Assembly: GCA_913777615.1 (NCBI GenBank)
Contig: CAJYTK010000007.1
Location: forward strand, 248,001-312,000
Length of the DNA: 64,000 nucleotides
Origin: an uncultured Agrobacterium sp.
GTDB taxonomy: Bacteria > Pseudomonadota > Alphaproteobacteria > Rhizobiales > Rhizobiaceae
Direction of reading: 5' to 3'
Part shown: in pieces, positions 8,575 through 17,340 of the stretch
Layout of the letters: each line of letters begins with the position of its first letter
Numbering within the stretch: position 1 is the stretch's first letter
The notes under the pieces: model-generated
Database searches by the model: none
The model's input: only the letters and a program-made list of their open reading frames with translations
Told to the model about the DNA's origin: nothing
Made by a program: the position numbers and the translations under genes

Positions 8575-9378
8575 ATGGCCTCACCGACAAGAACCAGAAG
8601 ATCCATGCCGTCTCGTTTAGAGATTTTGCAGATGAATTTGCGCCGCGTCGAGCGCGGAGGCGATAGGTGGGCGCTTCGCTGGCAAGCGGCGCTCGCCGTG
8701 ATCGATGTGACGATCATTTCGTTTTTCATCTTCGGACCGTTCTTGCGAAGCGGACCTTCCTATCTGATCATCGACTACATGATCGCGGTTTGGATTTTTG
8801 CCGAATTGCTGGCGCGGATCTTTGCTGCTGGTTCGCTGCGCGCCATTCTTAAAAGACCGATGACCTGGATCGATCTTGTCATTCTTGGAACGCTTCTTTT
8901 TCCCAACGCTCTTTTCAACTTCGCCTTCCTCAGAGCGATGCGCCTCTGGGCCATAGGTGAGAGTCCGCTCTTTGCTGTCATTTTGAAACGATTGGGCTGT
9001 CATTCCTACAGGGATGTCGTGCGGGCATCCCTCAACTTTCTGGTGTTCCTGTTTATGGTGACGGGGTTCGTGTACACGACGTTTTTCTATCACCAGAACG
9101 GCCTTGTCGGGTTTATCGACGCTCTTTACTTCACTGTCGCGACCATGACCACGACAGGGTTCGGGGACATAACGCTTCCTGGTCCATTGGGCAAACTCAC
9201 ATCTGTCGTGACCATGATCGTCGGCATTTCATTGTTTGTCAGGTTGGCCCAATCTATCGTCCGCCCCTACAAAGTGCTCTACCCCTGCGAGGCTTGTGGG
9301 CTTCAGCGCCACGAGGTGGACGCCGTCCACTGCAAGGCGTGTGGACACTTGCTGAACATTCCCAACGATAACGACTGA
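8575..9378 (+). CDS. Voltage-gated-type potassium channel with C-terminal zinc ribbon
   Basis: The product is up to 267 residues; an ATG at 8605 is a possible later start. Hydrophobic segments near 47-65, 70-85, 100-120, 145-165 and 212-228 suggest a six-helix or slightly reduced voltage-gated channel. The pore loop FTVATMTTTGFGDITLPG holds the selectivity filter TTGFGD at 193-198, and an Arg-containing helix AFLRAMRLWAIG may be the voltage sensor. The C-terminus has two CxxC pairs (C238/C241 and C253/C256), forming a small treble-clef or rubredoxin-like zinc ribbon. No NAD-binding RCK domain is present. It probably conducts potassium across the inner membrane; gating is unknown. Confidence 0.85.
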   Translation: MASPTRTRRSMPSRLEILQMNLRRVERGGDRWALRWQAALAVIDVTIISFFIFGPFLRSGPSYLIIDYMIAVWIFAELLARIFAAGSLRAILKRPMTWIDLVILGTLLFPNALFNFAFLRAMRLWAIGESPLFAVILKRLGCHSYRDVVRASLNFLVFLFMVTGFVYTTFFYHQNGLVGFIDALYFTVATMTTTGFGDITLPGPLGKLTSVVTMIVGISLFVRLAQSIVRPYKVLYPCEACGLQRHEVDAVHCKACGHLLNIPNDND

Positions 9379-9835
9379 TTAAAGCGCTTTCTCAGCGCAC
9401 TGGGGTTTCTGGTAAAAGTGATCGATAAAACGCTGTCTATGCTGTTGGACCGGATGAATGCGCAGCGAAAACTTTGATGCTTTCATCGAATCTACTGTTC
9501 TTACTCTCAGGGATCGTACGCGGAAAACTCCAGGCCAAAATGGCCTGATTTTTTTGGGGGAGGAACGTCAGCAGCCGCCACGGACGCAAGCTGCCGGTTG
9601 GCCGAGCTTTGATGGCGTAAGCGGATTGTATTTTACTCGACTATATCATTGGACCGGCAAAAAGCATTCAATCGTGAGGTCTAGTTCTGTTGCGCTGTCT
9701 TTAAATGCGGCGAGATGGCTCGATGCGCGAGATCTCAGCAGGCAGATGCGCAACCTCTGGAACGCATCGAAAAATTAGGGTGAGATGGTTCGTGGTGCTC
9801 CATCGCGATCACCGGCACCAGAAAGGACGTGAACA
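9379..9835. other. 457-base intergenic stretch without a supported gene
   Basis: The stretch separates the channel gene from the GMC oxidoreductase gene. A 106-codon open frame at 9458-9778 exists but has no ribosome binding site, low-complexity composition and no family resemblance, so I do not call it. A GC-rich patch with a run of Ts and Gs lies at about 9546-9560. I see no clear repeat or RNA structure. Confidence 0.5.
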
Positions 9836-11461
9836 ATGGCGGGAACGATAAGCCTGGATGGCCAGTATGATTACGTGATCGTCGGTGCCGGAACGGCAGG
9901 CTGCGTGCTGGCTGCCCGCCTGAGCGAAGATCCATCTGTGCGTGTCCTGCTGCTGGAAGCAGGGGGCTCCGACCGCTATCATTGGGTGCAGATCCCCGTT
10001 GGCTATCTCTATTGCATTGGCAATCCGCGGACCGACTGGATGATGCGCACAGCACCCGAAGCGGGCCTCAATGGGCGCAGCCTTGCTTACCCACGCGGCA
10101 AGGTGCTGGGTGGCTGCACATCGGTCAATGGCATGATCTACATGCGCGGACAGGCAGCCGATTATGACGGCTGGCGTGAGCTCGGCAATGAGGGCTGGGG
10201 ATGGTCAGACGTTCTACCTTTTTTCAAGCGATCAGAGGACTATCATGGTCCGCAAGGTGAGATGCACTCGACCGGTGGTCCGTGGAAGGTCAGTCGCCAG
10301 CGGCTGAAGTGGAAAATCCTCGAGGCAGTGCAGGCGGGCGCAGGCGAACTGGGCATCAAGCCACGCGCAGATTTCAATGATGGTGACAATGAGGGGTCAG
10401 GTTTCTTCGATGTGAACCAACACAAAGGCGTGCGCTGGAACACGGCACGCGGCTTCTTGCGTCCTGCACTCAAGCGCCCCAATCTTCGTGTGATCAAGCA
10501 TGCGCTGGTGGAGCGACTGACCATGGATGGAAACCGCGTCACAGGTGTTGAGTATCGCGCATCCGCAGGTTTTTTCCATGTAAAAGCCAGCAGCGAGGTG
10601 ATCCTGGCAGCCGGCGCCATCAACTCACCGAAGCTTTTGGAGCTCTCCGGTATCGGCGATCCGGAGCGTCTTCGTTCGCTCGGAATCGAGGTCAACCTGG
10701 CAAGACCGGCTGTGGGCGAGAACCTACAGGATCATCTGCAAATTCGCACCGTCTTCAAGGTAAAGAACACCGTTACGCTCAACCAGCTGGCCAACTCCTG
10801 GCGAGGCAAGATCAAGATCGCAGCGGAATATGCGCTGATGCGCTCGGGGCCAATGTCGATGGCGCCGAGCCAGTTCGGCATGTTTACGCGGTCCACTCCG
10901 GGCGCGAACCGTCCGGACATTGAGTACCATGTGCAACCTCTGTCTACCGAAAAGCTTGGCGATCCTTTGCATTCTTTCCCGGCCATTACCGTGTCGGTCT
11001 GCCAGTTGCGGCCGAGCAGTGTCGGGACATGCCACATCACCTCGACCGATCCTGACCGGCAACCCGAGATCAGGCCGAATTATCTGTCGACAGACCAAGA
11101 TCGTTCGGTTGCTATCGCGGCAATCCGTCAGGCCCGGCAAGTAATGGCGACCGATGCCCTGCGGCCCTATGAGCCAAATGAACTCCTTCCCGGCACTCAA
11201 TTCCAGGACGATGATGAGCTCTTGAAAAAGACAGGCGATATCGCCACCACCATATTTCACCCCGTCGGTACCTGCCGTATGGGAGTGGACGCTGACGCCG
11301 TGGTCGATCCAGCGCTACGTGTAAAAGGTGTTCAGGGGCTGCGCATTGTCGATGCTTCGATCATGCCGCGGATCGTCTCCGGCAACACCGCCTCACCGGT
11401 GGTGATGATTGCGGAAAAAGCAGCGGCTATGATGCGCATGGAACGGAAGAGTGGCCACTAG
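9836..11461 (+). CDS. GMC family FAD-dependent oxidoreductase (choline/alcohol dehydrogenase type)
   Basis: This 541-residue protein has the Rossmann FAD motif DYVIVGAGTAGCVLAARLSE at 11-30 and the GMC signature 1 around GKVLGGCTSVNGMIYMRG. Signature 2 is GAINSPKLLELSGIGD, and the C-terminal catalytic region contains HPVGTCRMG and SGNTASPVVMIAEKAA with the conserved His and Asn. The family oxidises alcohols, sugars or choline with FAD. BetA-type choline dehydrogenases are close relatives, but no betB or betI gene is near, so the substrate is open. There is no signal peptide. The gene is flanked by a long gap and the split tRNA and looks monocistronic. Confidence 0.9.
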   Translation: MAGTISLDGQYDYVIVGAGTAGCVLAARLSEDPSVRVLLLEAGGSDRYHWVQIPVGYLYCIGNPRTDWMMRTAPEAGLNGRSLAYPRGKVLGGCTSVNGMIYMRGQAADYDGWRELGNEGWGWSDVLPFFKRSEDYHGPQGEMHSTGGPWKVSRQRLKWKILEAVQAGAGELGIKPRADFNDGDNEGSGFFDVNQHKGVRWNTARGFLRPALKRPNLRVIKHALVERLTMDGNRVTGVEYRASAGFFHVKASSEVILAAGAINSPKLLELSGIGDPERLRSLGIEVNLARPAVGENLQDHLQIRTVFKVKNTVTLNQLANSWRGKIKIAAEYALMRSGPMSMAPSQFGMFTRSTPGANRPDIEYHVQPLSTEKLGDPLHSFPAITVSVCQLRPSSVGTCHITSTDPDRQPEIRPNYLSTDQDRSVAIAAIRQARQVMATDALRPYEPNELLPGTQFQDDDELLKKTGDIATTIFHPVGTCRMGVDADAVVDPALRVKGVQGLRIVDASIMPRIVSGNTASPVVMIAEKAAAMMRMERKSGH

Positions 11462-11706
11462 ACTGCCCACAGTCGGGCTCGACGCTGTCACTCCTTGCCG
11501 GGTCGCACCTTTTCAAAATCCGAGACGCCTCGGAAGTCGCATTGATATTGGCGACTTAAGTTTCGGTATCTGGACGGAGCTTTCGGCGCGATACGCGCAT
11601 CCCAGATGAGCGGTGACAGTTAGGATGATCGATAGAATGGTAACATTGACAATTCCACGCGTCACCGACGCGACAATCCATTAAGTTTTTGATTTCATTG
11701 CACAAT

Positions 11707-12019
11707 TGGTGTCCACGAGAGGATTCGAACCTCCGACCCCAGGATTCATACCACTTCGGCTTTCGCCGCCGTCCCGCCTTTTTGGGTGGGAGCGTTCGTG
11801 GTCTGGACTGTCCCTTCACCATGGGCTTTGAAGCCTTTAGGTGCTGCCCATCCAGTCTCTACACCTTCAACGGATTTCTCCGAAGCTTGGCTCGGGATTG
11901 GCATGCTGAAAGCACAGCGAAGCGTTCCCCGACTTTGAGCAGATCGATCGCGTCGTTTCCGGTCGCGACCCCCAATTTCTCTAGGAATCCTGTGCTCTAT
12001 CCTGCTGAGCTACGTGGAC
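11707..12019 (-). tRNA. tRNA-Arg (anticodon CCU), split by a group I intron
   Basis: After removal of the intron at 11747-11982, the minus strand makes a normal 77-base tRNA. The acceptor stem is GTCCACG/CGTGGAC, the D arm GCTC...GAGC, the anticodon stem CAGGA/TCCTG with loop TTCCTAA and anticodon CCT, the T arm GGAGGTTCGAATCCTC, and CCA is encoded at 11707-11709. The 5' exon is 12019-11983 and the 3' exon 11746-11707. Without splicing the anticodon arm cannot form, so the intron must be removed for this tRNA, which reads AGG, to work. Confidence 0.95.
11747..11982 (-). ncRNA. Group I self-splicing intron in the tRNA-Arg(CCU) anticodon loop
   Basis: The 236-base insert follows U36, the last anticodon base, and ends in G, as group I introns do. 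The 5' exon ATTCCT can pair with the guide GGGGGT just inside the intron to give P1 with a U-G pair at the splice site. The conserved core is visible in order: the P element AATCCCGAGCCAAGC (11899-11885), the R element GTAGAGACT (11862-11854) and the S element AAGGGACAGTCC (11816-11805), with R and S pairing as P7. There is no reading frame for a homing endonuclease. The features fit the IC3 subgroup of short tRNA introns. Confidence 0.93.
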
Positions 12020-12105
12020 ACACAGTGGTGCTTTTAGCCCACCGCGCTTTAAGGATCAACCGCGTTCTAGCGGCATGCAGTCGCGGTGCCCAGAAATTTG
12101 CTGTC

Positions 12106-13269
12106 TCAGTCCTGCAAGCGGTGCTCCGCGAGTTTTACCCAATAGGAAATGCCGTAGGCGATTGCTTCGTCATTGAAGTCGTAGCTTGGGTTATGAAGAC
12201 CGGCTGTGTCGCCGTTGCCGATAAAGATGAAAGCGCCGGGGCGCTCATTCAGCATATAGGAGAAATCTTCCCCCGCCATGGATGGATCGACATCCGCATC
12301 GACGTTGGTTGCCCCAACGACATCGCGGGCGATCTGAGCGGCGTAGTCCGTTTCTGCCGGATGATTGAACGTCACTGGACAATAACGGTGATACTCGGCT
12401 TGCGCTTGGGCGCCGTTGGCGAGAGCAATACCCTCGGCGATCTGGCGAATTCGCGCTTCAGCCATGTCGCGGACCCCCTCATCGAGAGTGCGCACCGTGC
12501 CGGCGATCATCGCCTCGTTGGGAATGATGTTGTGGCTGGTCCCTGCCTGGAAGCGCGTCACCGACACGACAACCGAGCGTACCGGATCGACATTGCGAGA
12601 CGCGATCAACTGCAGATTGGTAACGATCTGTGCGCCAATGGCGATAGGGTCGGCGGTGCGATGTGGCTGAGCAGCATGGCCGCCTTGCCCCTTGACGATG
12701 ATAGTGAACTTGTCCGGTGCGGCCATGATGCCACCTTTGCGGATGGCGAACTGGCCTAGCGGAATACCCGGCATATTGTGCATGCCATAGACTTCGTCCA
12801 CGCCGAAGCGGTCCATCAGCCCGTCTTCCACCATAGCAAGCGCGCCGGCACCCCCTTCTTCCGCAGGCTGGAAGATCACCACGACGGAGCCATCGAAATT
12901 GCGGGTTTCGCAAAGATATTTCGCAGCGCCAAGCAGCATGGCCATATGCCCGTCATGGCCGCAGGCGTGCATATTTCCGGGCGTGGTCGATGCCCAGGGC
13001 TTGCCGCTTTCCTCAAGTATCGGAAGCGCATCCATATCGGAGCGCAGAGCGACGGTTCGGCCCGTCTTGCTACGGCCATGGATGACGCCGACCACGCCTG
13101 TGCGGCCGATTCCATTGACGACTTCATCCACGCCGAACGCGGTCAACTGCTCGGTAATGAAGCGGGCGGTCTCATGCACATCATAGAGAATTTCCGGGTT
13201 CTGATGAAGGTGACGCCGCCACTGCGTCGCTTCTTGCTGTAACTCGGCGGCTCTATTCAAAATCGGCAT
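12106..13269 (-). CDS. M20 family metallo-amidohydrolase (hippurate hydrolase-like)
   Basis: This 387-residue enzyme fits the M20D amidohydrolase family, which cleaves N-acyl or aromatic-acyl amino acids. Seen are RRHLHQNPEILYDVHETARF at the start, the metal motif MHACGHDGHMAMLLGAAKYL, and FQPAEEGGAGA with the catalytic Glu. A dimerisation domain with GQGGHAAQPHRTADPI follows, and the end reads MAGEDFSYM with the last metal ligand region. I chose the ATG at 13269, preceded by GAGAGA, because the frame upstream to 13353 is not conserved in character. The substrate cannot be told from sequence. It is divergent from the carboxypeptidase gene, with a 161-base shared promoter region. Confidence 0.9.
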   Translation of the reverse strand: MPILNRAAELQQEATQWRRHLHQNPEILYDVHETARFITEQLTAFGVDEVVNGIGRTGVVGVIHGRSKTGRTVALRSDMDALPILEESGKPWASTTPGNMHACGHDGHMAMLLGAAKYLCETRNFDGSVVVIFQPAEEGGAGALAMVEDGLMDRFGVDEVYGMHNMPGIPLGQFAIRKGGIMAAPDKFTIIVKGQGGHAAQPHRTADPIAIGAQIVTNLQLIASRNVDPVRSVVVSVTRFQAGTSHNIIPNEAMIAGTVRTLDEGVRDMAEARIRQIAEGIALANGAQAQAEYHRYCPVTFNHPAETDYAAQIARDVVGATNVDADVDPSMAGEDFSYMLNERPGAFIFIGNGDTAGLHNPSYDFNDEAIAYGISYWVKLAEHRLQD

Positions 13270-13430
13270 TCTCTCGGTCCTGACTTCCAAATCGGCATGC
13301 GTGAATCGTGCTGGTTCTGTCTTGATATTGCGCCGCATAATTGACGCAATCAATGGAGTTTGCCATTGCTAGGCCATATATGGTGAATATTGCCAATCCC
13401 GCCAAGAAGACGGGAATTTGAGGATACGCC

Positions 13431-14546
13431 TTGCAAGACGATCGCAGAACACGCCGCGCCGCCGGACGACTTTCAAAAATAGTTGCCGCTATAGCTGCCA
13501 GCATATTGGCGATGACATCGCTGGCTCATGCCAATCCCAAGATGGTGGTGGATGTCAAAAGCGGCAAGGTGATCGCGCATCAGGAAGCTTTTCGCAAATG
13601 GTATCCGGCTTCGCTGACCAAGCTGATGACGGCCTATATCGCGTTCAGTGGGATGAAATCCGGCAAGCTCAGTCCGGATACGCCCGTCGTCTTCAGCAAG
13701 CATGCGTCCGATCAACCTGCCAGCAAGATGTATTTCAAGCCCGGTTCGAAGCTTACTCTTGATAGCGCGCTGAAGCTATTGCTGATCAAGTCGGCCAATG
13801 ATGTCGCTGTGGCGATTGCCGAAACTATCGGTGGCACCGAAGGAAATTTCGTCGCTCAGATGAATGCGCAAGCTGCGCGCCTCGGCATGTCGTCTACGCA
13901 TTACATCAATCCGAATGGTCTTCCAGGTGCCGGGCAATATACCACGGCGCGCGATCTCGCCCTTCTCGCGCTCATCATCAAGCGGGAGTTTCCAGAATAT
14001 TCGGGTTACTTCTCTCTGGAAGGTGTGACCACGGGTAAGAAGAATTACGCCAACTACAACATGCTGGTCGGCCGTTTCGATGGGGCGGACGGCATGAAAA
14101 CCGGCTTTATCTGCGCTTCCGGGTTCAATCAGGTTTCCTCTGCCAAGCGCGACGGACGGCAGGTCATTTCCGTGGTTCTTGGTTCCGACAGCCTCGCCGG
14201 GCGGACCGATGAATCTGCCGAATTGCTGCAGCTCGGCTTGACTTCGCCTGCGGGGCAGGGGGTATCGCTTGCCTCTCTCGCACCCTATGGCGATACGGTT
14301 GCGGTGAACGATATCAGCAAGGATATCTGCAATCCGAAAGCCGCAAAGGTACGCAGCGAAAGCCGCGACGAGGCAGGGCGCATGATCATCAAGTCGCCCT
14401 ATGTTCGCGAGATGACACGTCCGCCTGTCTATTCCTTTGCGGGCCTTATTCCGGGCACCGAGCCGGTCGTACCAGCCGAGCCCAAAGGTAATGGTGGCAA
14501 GGAAATGGCAAATGTGCCGGTGCCGATACCGCGCCCTGCATTTTAA
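13431..14546 (+). CDS. D-alanyl-D-alanine carboxypeptidase, S11 family penicillin-binding protein
   Basis: This 371-residue protein is a low-molecular-weight PBP. An N-terminal signal peptide (about 1-34, ending LAHA) is followed by the three active-site motifs: S61-LTK64, S121-A-N123 and K223-T-G225. It trims the terminal D-Ala from peptidoglycan pentapeptides in the periplasm. The start is a TTG with a GAGG ribosome binding site eight bases upstream. The Pro-rich C-terminus (about 345-371, PEPKGNGG ... VPVPIPRPAF) replaces the amphipathic membrane anchor seen in E. coli DacA, so it may be free in the periplasm. Confidence 0.92.
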   Translation: MQDDRRTRRAAGRLSKIVAAIAASILAMTSLAHANPKMVVDVKSGKVIAHQEAFRKWYPASLTKLMTAYIAFSGMKSGKLSPDTPVVFSKHASDQPASKMYFKPGSKLTLDSALKLLLIKSANDVAVAIAETIGGTEGNFVAQMNAQAARLGMSSTHYINPNGLPGAGQYTTARDLALLALIIKREFPEYSGYFSLEGVTTGKKNYANYNMLVGRFDGADGMKTGFICASGFNQVSSAKRDGRQVISVVLGSDSLAGRTDESAELLQLGLTSPAGQGVSLASLAPYGDTVAVNDISKDICNPKAAKVRSESRDEAGRMIIKSPYVREMTRPPVYSFAGLIPGTEPVVPAEPKGNGGKEMANVPVPIPRPAF

Positions 14547-14633
14547 GCGTCTAACGAGCTCACAACGGCCCACGCCACCGAACGACGATCGTAGGCTTTC
14601 TTTCTTGGCTGACACTGTGATACATCGGGCAGA

Positions 14634-14649
14634 GTTGTAATATTATAAC
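14634..14649. promoter_or_regulatory. Candidate Zur (zinc regulator) site
   Basis: A 16-base near-perfect palindrome, GTTGTAATATTATAAC, with one mismatched pair, lies 14 bases before the start of the metal GTPase gene. Its AT-rich core resembles Zur boxes of proteobacteria. COG0523 GTPases are commonly repressed by Zur under zinc sufficiency, which makes the reading attractive but unproven. Confidence 0.5.
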
Positions 14650-14662
14650 GAAAAGGTGCCTC

Positions 14663-15787
14663 ATGGCATTCGAACGCATACCGGTTTCCATTCTCACTGG
14701 CTTCCTCGGCGCGGGCAAGTCAACGCTGTTGAACCGGCTTCTCAAAGATCCTGAAATGGCTGATGCGGCCATCATTATCAACGAGTTCGGCGATGTCAGC
14801 ATCGACCATCTGCTGGTGGAGCGTTCGGGCGATGGTATCATCGAGCTTGCCGAAGGCTGCCTTTGCTGTACGGTTCGCGGTGAACTGGTAGATACACTTG
14901 CCGAATTGATGGACGGCATTCAAACCGGGCGCCTGAAGCCGATCAAACGTGTCGTCATCGAGACCACCGGGCTTGCCGACCCCGCGCCAGTGATGCAATC
15001 GATCATGGGAAATCCGGTCATCGCGCAGAATTTCATGCTGAATGGCGTGATCACCGTCATGGACGCCGTACATGGCGCGTCGACGCTCGATCACCATGAA
15101 GAAGCCATCAAGCAGGTGGCGGTTGCCGATCGGCTGGTGTTAACGAAGCGCAAGCTCGCCGCTCCAGACGCAGTCGCGCTGCTTAACGAAAGGCTGAAGG
15201 GACTCAATCCGCGAGCTGATATCGAGGATGGAGATCAGGAGATGTGGAGCGCGACCGCGTTACTGGATAACGGTCTTTACGATGCCACTCGTAAGACTCC
15301 GGATGTGGGACGCTGGCTGGGGCAGGAGGCTACCGATCACGAGCACCATCATGGTCGCGAGCATCATGAACATCATCACGGACATCACCATCACGATGTA
15401 AACCGGCACAATGCATCGATCCGATCTTTCTCAATTCTGCACGATCGCCCCATCGATCCGATGGCCATAGAGATGTTCGTGGATTTGCTGCGCTCCGCCC
15501 ATGGGGAAAAGCTTCTGCGTATGAAGGCGATCGTGGCGCTTTCAGACAATACGGAAAGGCCGCTTGTTTTGCATGGCGTGCAGTCTATCTTTCATCCGCC
15601 GCAGCGTTTGCACGGCTGGCCCGATCCGGAGGATCGCCGCACGCGCATGGTGCTGATCACAAAGGATTTGAGCGAGGATTTCGTGAAAGATCTCTTCGCG
15701 GCGTTTACCGGAACGGCGACGATCGACAGGCCGGATCGTCAGGCAATGACAGACAATCCATTGGCTGTGCCGGGCCTTACATTTTAA
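14663..15787 (+). CDS. CobW/COG0523 family GTP-dependent metal chaperone, His-rich
   Basis: This 374-residue G3E-family GTPase starts with Walker A GFLGAGKST (13-21). It has the metal-binding GCLCC motif with C66, C68 and C69, and a switch region ETTGLADPAPV. A histidine-rich segment around 225-245 (HEHHHGREHHEHHHGHHHHD) precedes the CobW C-terminal domain ending in LHGVQSIFHPPQRLHGWP. The His-rich loop, absence of a cobalamin locus and a possible Zur site point to a zinc chaperone of the YeiR/YciC/ZigA kind rather than cobalamin-linked CobW. It is probably a cytoplasmic protein that feeds zinc to a client under shortage. Confidence 0.88.
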   Translation: MAFERIPVSILTGFLGAGKSTLLNRLLKDPEMADAAIIINEFGDVSIDHLLVERSGDGIIELAEGCLCCTVRGELVDTLAELMDGIQTGRLKPIKRVVIETTGLADPAPVMQSIMGNPVIAQNFMLNGVITVMDAVHGASTLDHHEEAIKQVAVADRLVLTKRKLAAPDAVALLNERLKGLNPRADIEDGDQEMWSATALLDNGLYDATRKTPDVGRWLGQEATDHEHHHGREHHEHHHGHHHHDVNRHNASIRSFSILHDRPIDPMAIEMFVDLLRSAHGEKLLRMKAIVALSDNTERPLVLHGVQSIFHPPQRLHGWPDPEDRRTRMVLITKDLSEDFVKDLFAAFTGTATIDRPDRQAMTDNPLAVPGLTF

Positions 15788-15946
15788 CGCTAGCCAGGAC
15801 GTTGCCGCCAATATTGTAGGCACAGCCCGTCGTTTCGTCGTCCGGTCAAGACGGTGACGAGACTCGACGATGATTTCTTGTGCTTGAATCAAATACATTC
15901 GCGCCTACTAATAAATAGGCACTTCATTTGGTTCGAGGAGAGAATT

Positions 15947-17221
15947 TTGCACAAAGGGGAGCAGTGGCTGAGAGAAAATGCACAAGCTCGCTTGGCGCTC
16001 TTCGATTTCGCTTTCGAACATGCTCCGGTCGGCATTGTATTTCATGATGTTGATGGTCGCATCCGTCGAGCCAACACGGCCTATTCCCGACTCGTCGGCA
16101 TACCTCTCGATGCGCTTCAGTGTATGTCATTTTCAGATTTCGCCCATCCAGACGATATCGACCGTGACAAGACACTGTTCAATTCGGTCATCGCCGGAAC
16201 CCGCGATGGCTATTCCATCGAGAAGCGCTACGTCAAAAAAGACGGAGCCGTCGTCTATGTGGTGATCCATCTGACGGCAATGCGGGGCTCCACCGGAAAT
16301 GTCGTGCAGTTGCTGTCGCAGGTTCAGGATATCTCCACCCAGAAGGAGAGCGAACGTCAACTGGCGGAAAAGGCGGCACAGCTTGAGCTTGCTATGGAGG
16401 CGGTGCGCGGCGGCTTTTGGCATATGGATGTGGCAAGAGGTCACTTCGAAACGTCAGATCGCCTGGCCCAGTTCATAGAGGGGCCTCAAGCCGAACGGCT
16501 CGATCTCGAGCGCTACCTCGCCAGGGTCAACCCAAGCGACATGGCCTCTGCCGATCTGACGCCTCTTCTGACCGGTGAGGTGGACCACTCCTGCGCCGAA
16601 TATCGTCTCAACACCGTCTCGGGTGAGCGCTGGATTCGTTGCGACCGCCGTCTTTTACGCAATCCCGACGGCACGCCCCGCCGTATCGTGGGCGTGGCCA
16701 TCGACTTTACCGATGAGCATCTGCGCCTGAAGGAATTTGAGCGTCGCTCGGAGACGGATGCTCTTACAGGTCTGCTCAACAGACGCGGTTTGACCATGCA
16801 TTATCCGCTGCTCTCTTTTGGGGGGGAGTTGTCGGTTCTGCTGATGGACCTAGATGGCTTCAAGATCGTCAACGACGTTCATGGTCACTCGGCAGGCGAC
16901 AAGGTGCTGCTGGAAACCGCTAGACGCCTCGAGCTGAATGTTCGGTCCAAAGACCTCGTCTGTCGCACGGGTGGCGATGAATTCGTGATCGTGCTCGCCG
17001 GTGATCTCGGTATTGCCGAGCAGATTGCCGCCAGGGTCGTGGAGAGCATGCGCGCGCCGGTTGATATAGGCGGGTCCATGGTCGAGGTTCGCGCCACCAT
17101 CGGCGGCGTTTGGACCGATACGAAAACGCCGCTCGATGAGCTTGTGGCCGGTGCGGATGGGTTGCTTTATCAGGCGAAAGCGGCCGGAAAGGACCGATGG
17201 TTGCTTGCAAGTTGTGCCTGA
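15947..17221 (+). CDS. PAS-domain diguanylate cyclase (GGDEF)
   Basis: The protein has two PAS-type sensory regions and a C-terminal GGDEF domain. The first PAS (FEHAPVGIVFHDVDGRIRRA ... HPDDIDRD) is followed by a PAC motif VQDISTQKESERQLAEKA, a second more divergent PAS (RGGFWHMDVARGHFE onward), a linker helix and the cyclase. The catalytic loop TGGDEFVIV is intact, as is the substrate-binding DLDGFKIVND; no EAL domain follows. It should make cyclic di-GMP in response to an unknown signal. I prefer the TTG at 15947 because GAGGAGAG lies just upstream; a GTG at 15854 in the same frame would add 31 residues. No membrane segment is seen. Confidence 0.88.
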   Translation: MHKGEQWLRENAQARLALFDFAFEHAPVGIVFHDVDGRIRRANTAYSRLVGIPLDALQCMSFSDFAHPDDIDRDKTLFNSVIAGTRDGYSIEKRYVKKDGAVVYVVIHLTAMRGSTGNVVQLLSQVQDISTQKESERQLAEKAAQLELAMEAVRGGFWHMDVARGHFETSDRLAQFIEGPQAERLDLERYLARVNPSDMASADLTPLLTGEVDHSCAEYRLNTVSGERWIRCDRRLLRNPDGTPRRIVGVAIDFTDEHLRLKEFERRSETDALTGLLNRRGLTMHYPLLSFGGELSVLLMDLDGFKIVNDVHGHSAGDKVLLETARRLELNVRSKDLVCRTGGDEFVIVLAGDLGIAEQIAARVVESMRAPVDIGGSMVEVRATIGGVWTDTKTPLDELVAGADGLLYQAKAAGKDRWLLASCA

Positions 17222-17291
17222 AGCGCGGCAACCAAGTCTGGTTCTCAGAGCCGCCGCACCCCGGTTATCGAACAAATTTTAGAAGAAGGAC

Positions 17292-17322
17292 GATGGAGCG
17301 CACTCTTGATGCGCGCTCCATC
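17292..17322. terminator. Hairpin between convergent genes, likely terminator
   Basis: A perfect ten-base stem, GATGGAGCGC pairing with GCGCTCCATC, encloses an 11-base loop. It sits between the cyclase gene (ending at 17221) and the oppositely oriented unknown gene (ending at 17341), so it can serve both strands. A strong T run is missing on either side. Confidence 0.55.
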
Positions 17323-17340
17323 TAACGTAATACCAGTGGC

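Noticed and set aside
9458..9778. A 106-codon plus-strand frame in the gap before the GMC gene
   Set aside because: No ribosome binding site, no recognisable domain and irregular composition.
11689..12759. A 356-codon plus-strand frame across the split tRNA and into the M20 gene
   Set aside because: It runs through the tRNA exons and intron and then antisense to a strong metallo-amidohydrolase gene; no family resemblance.
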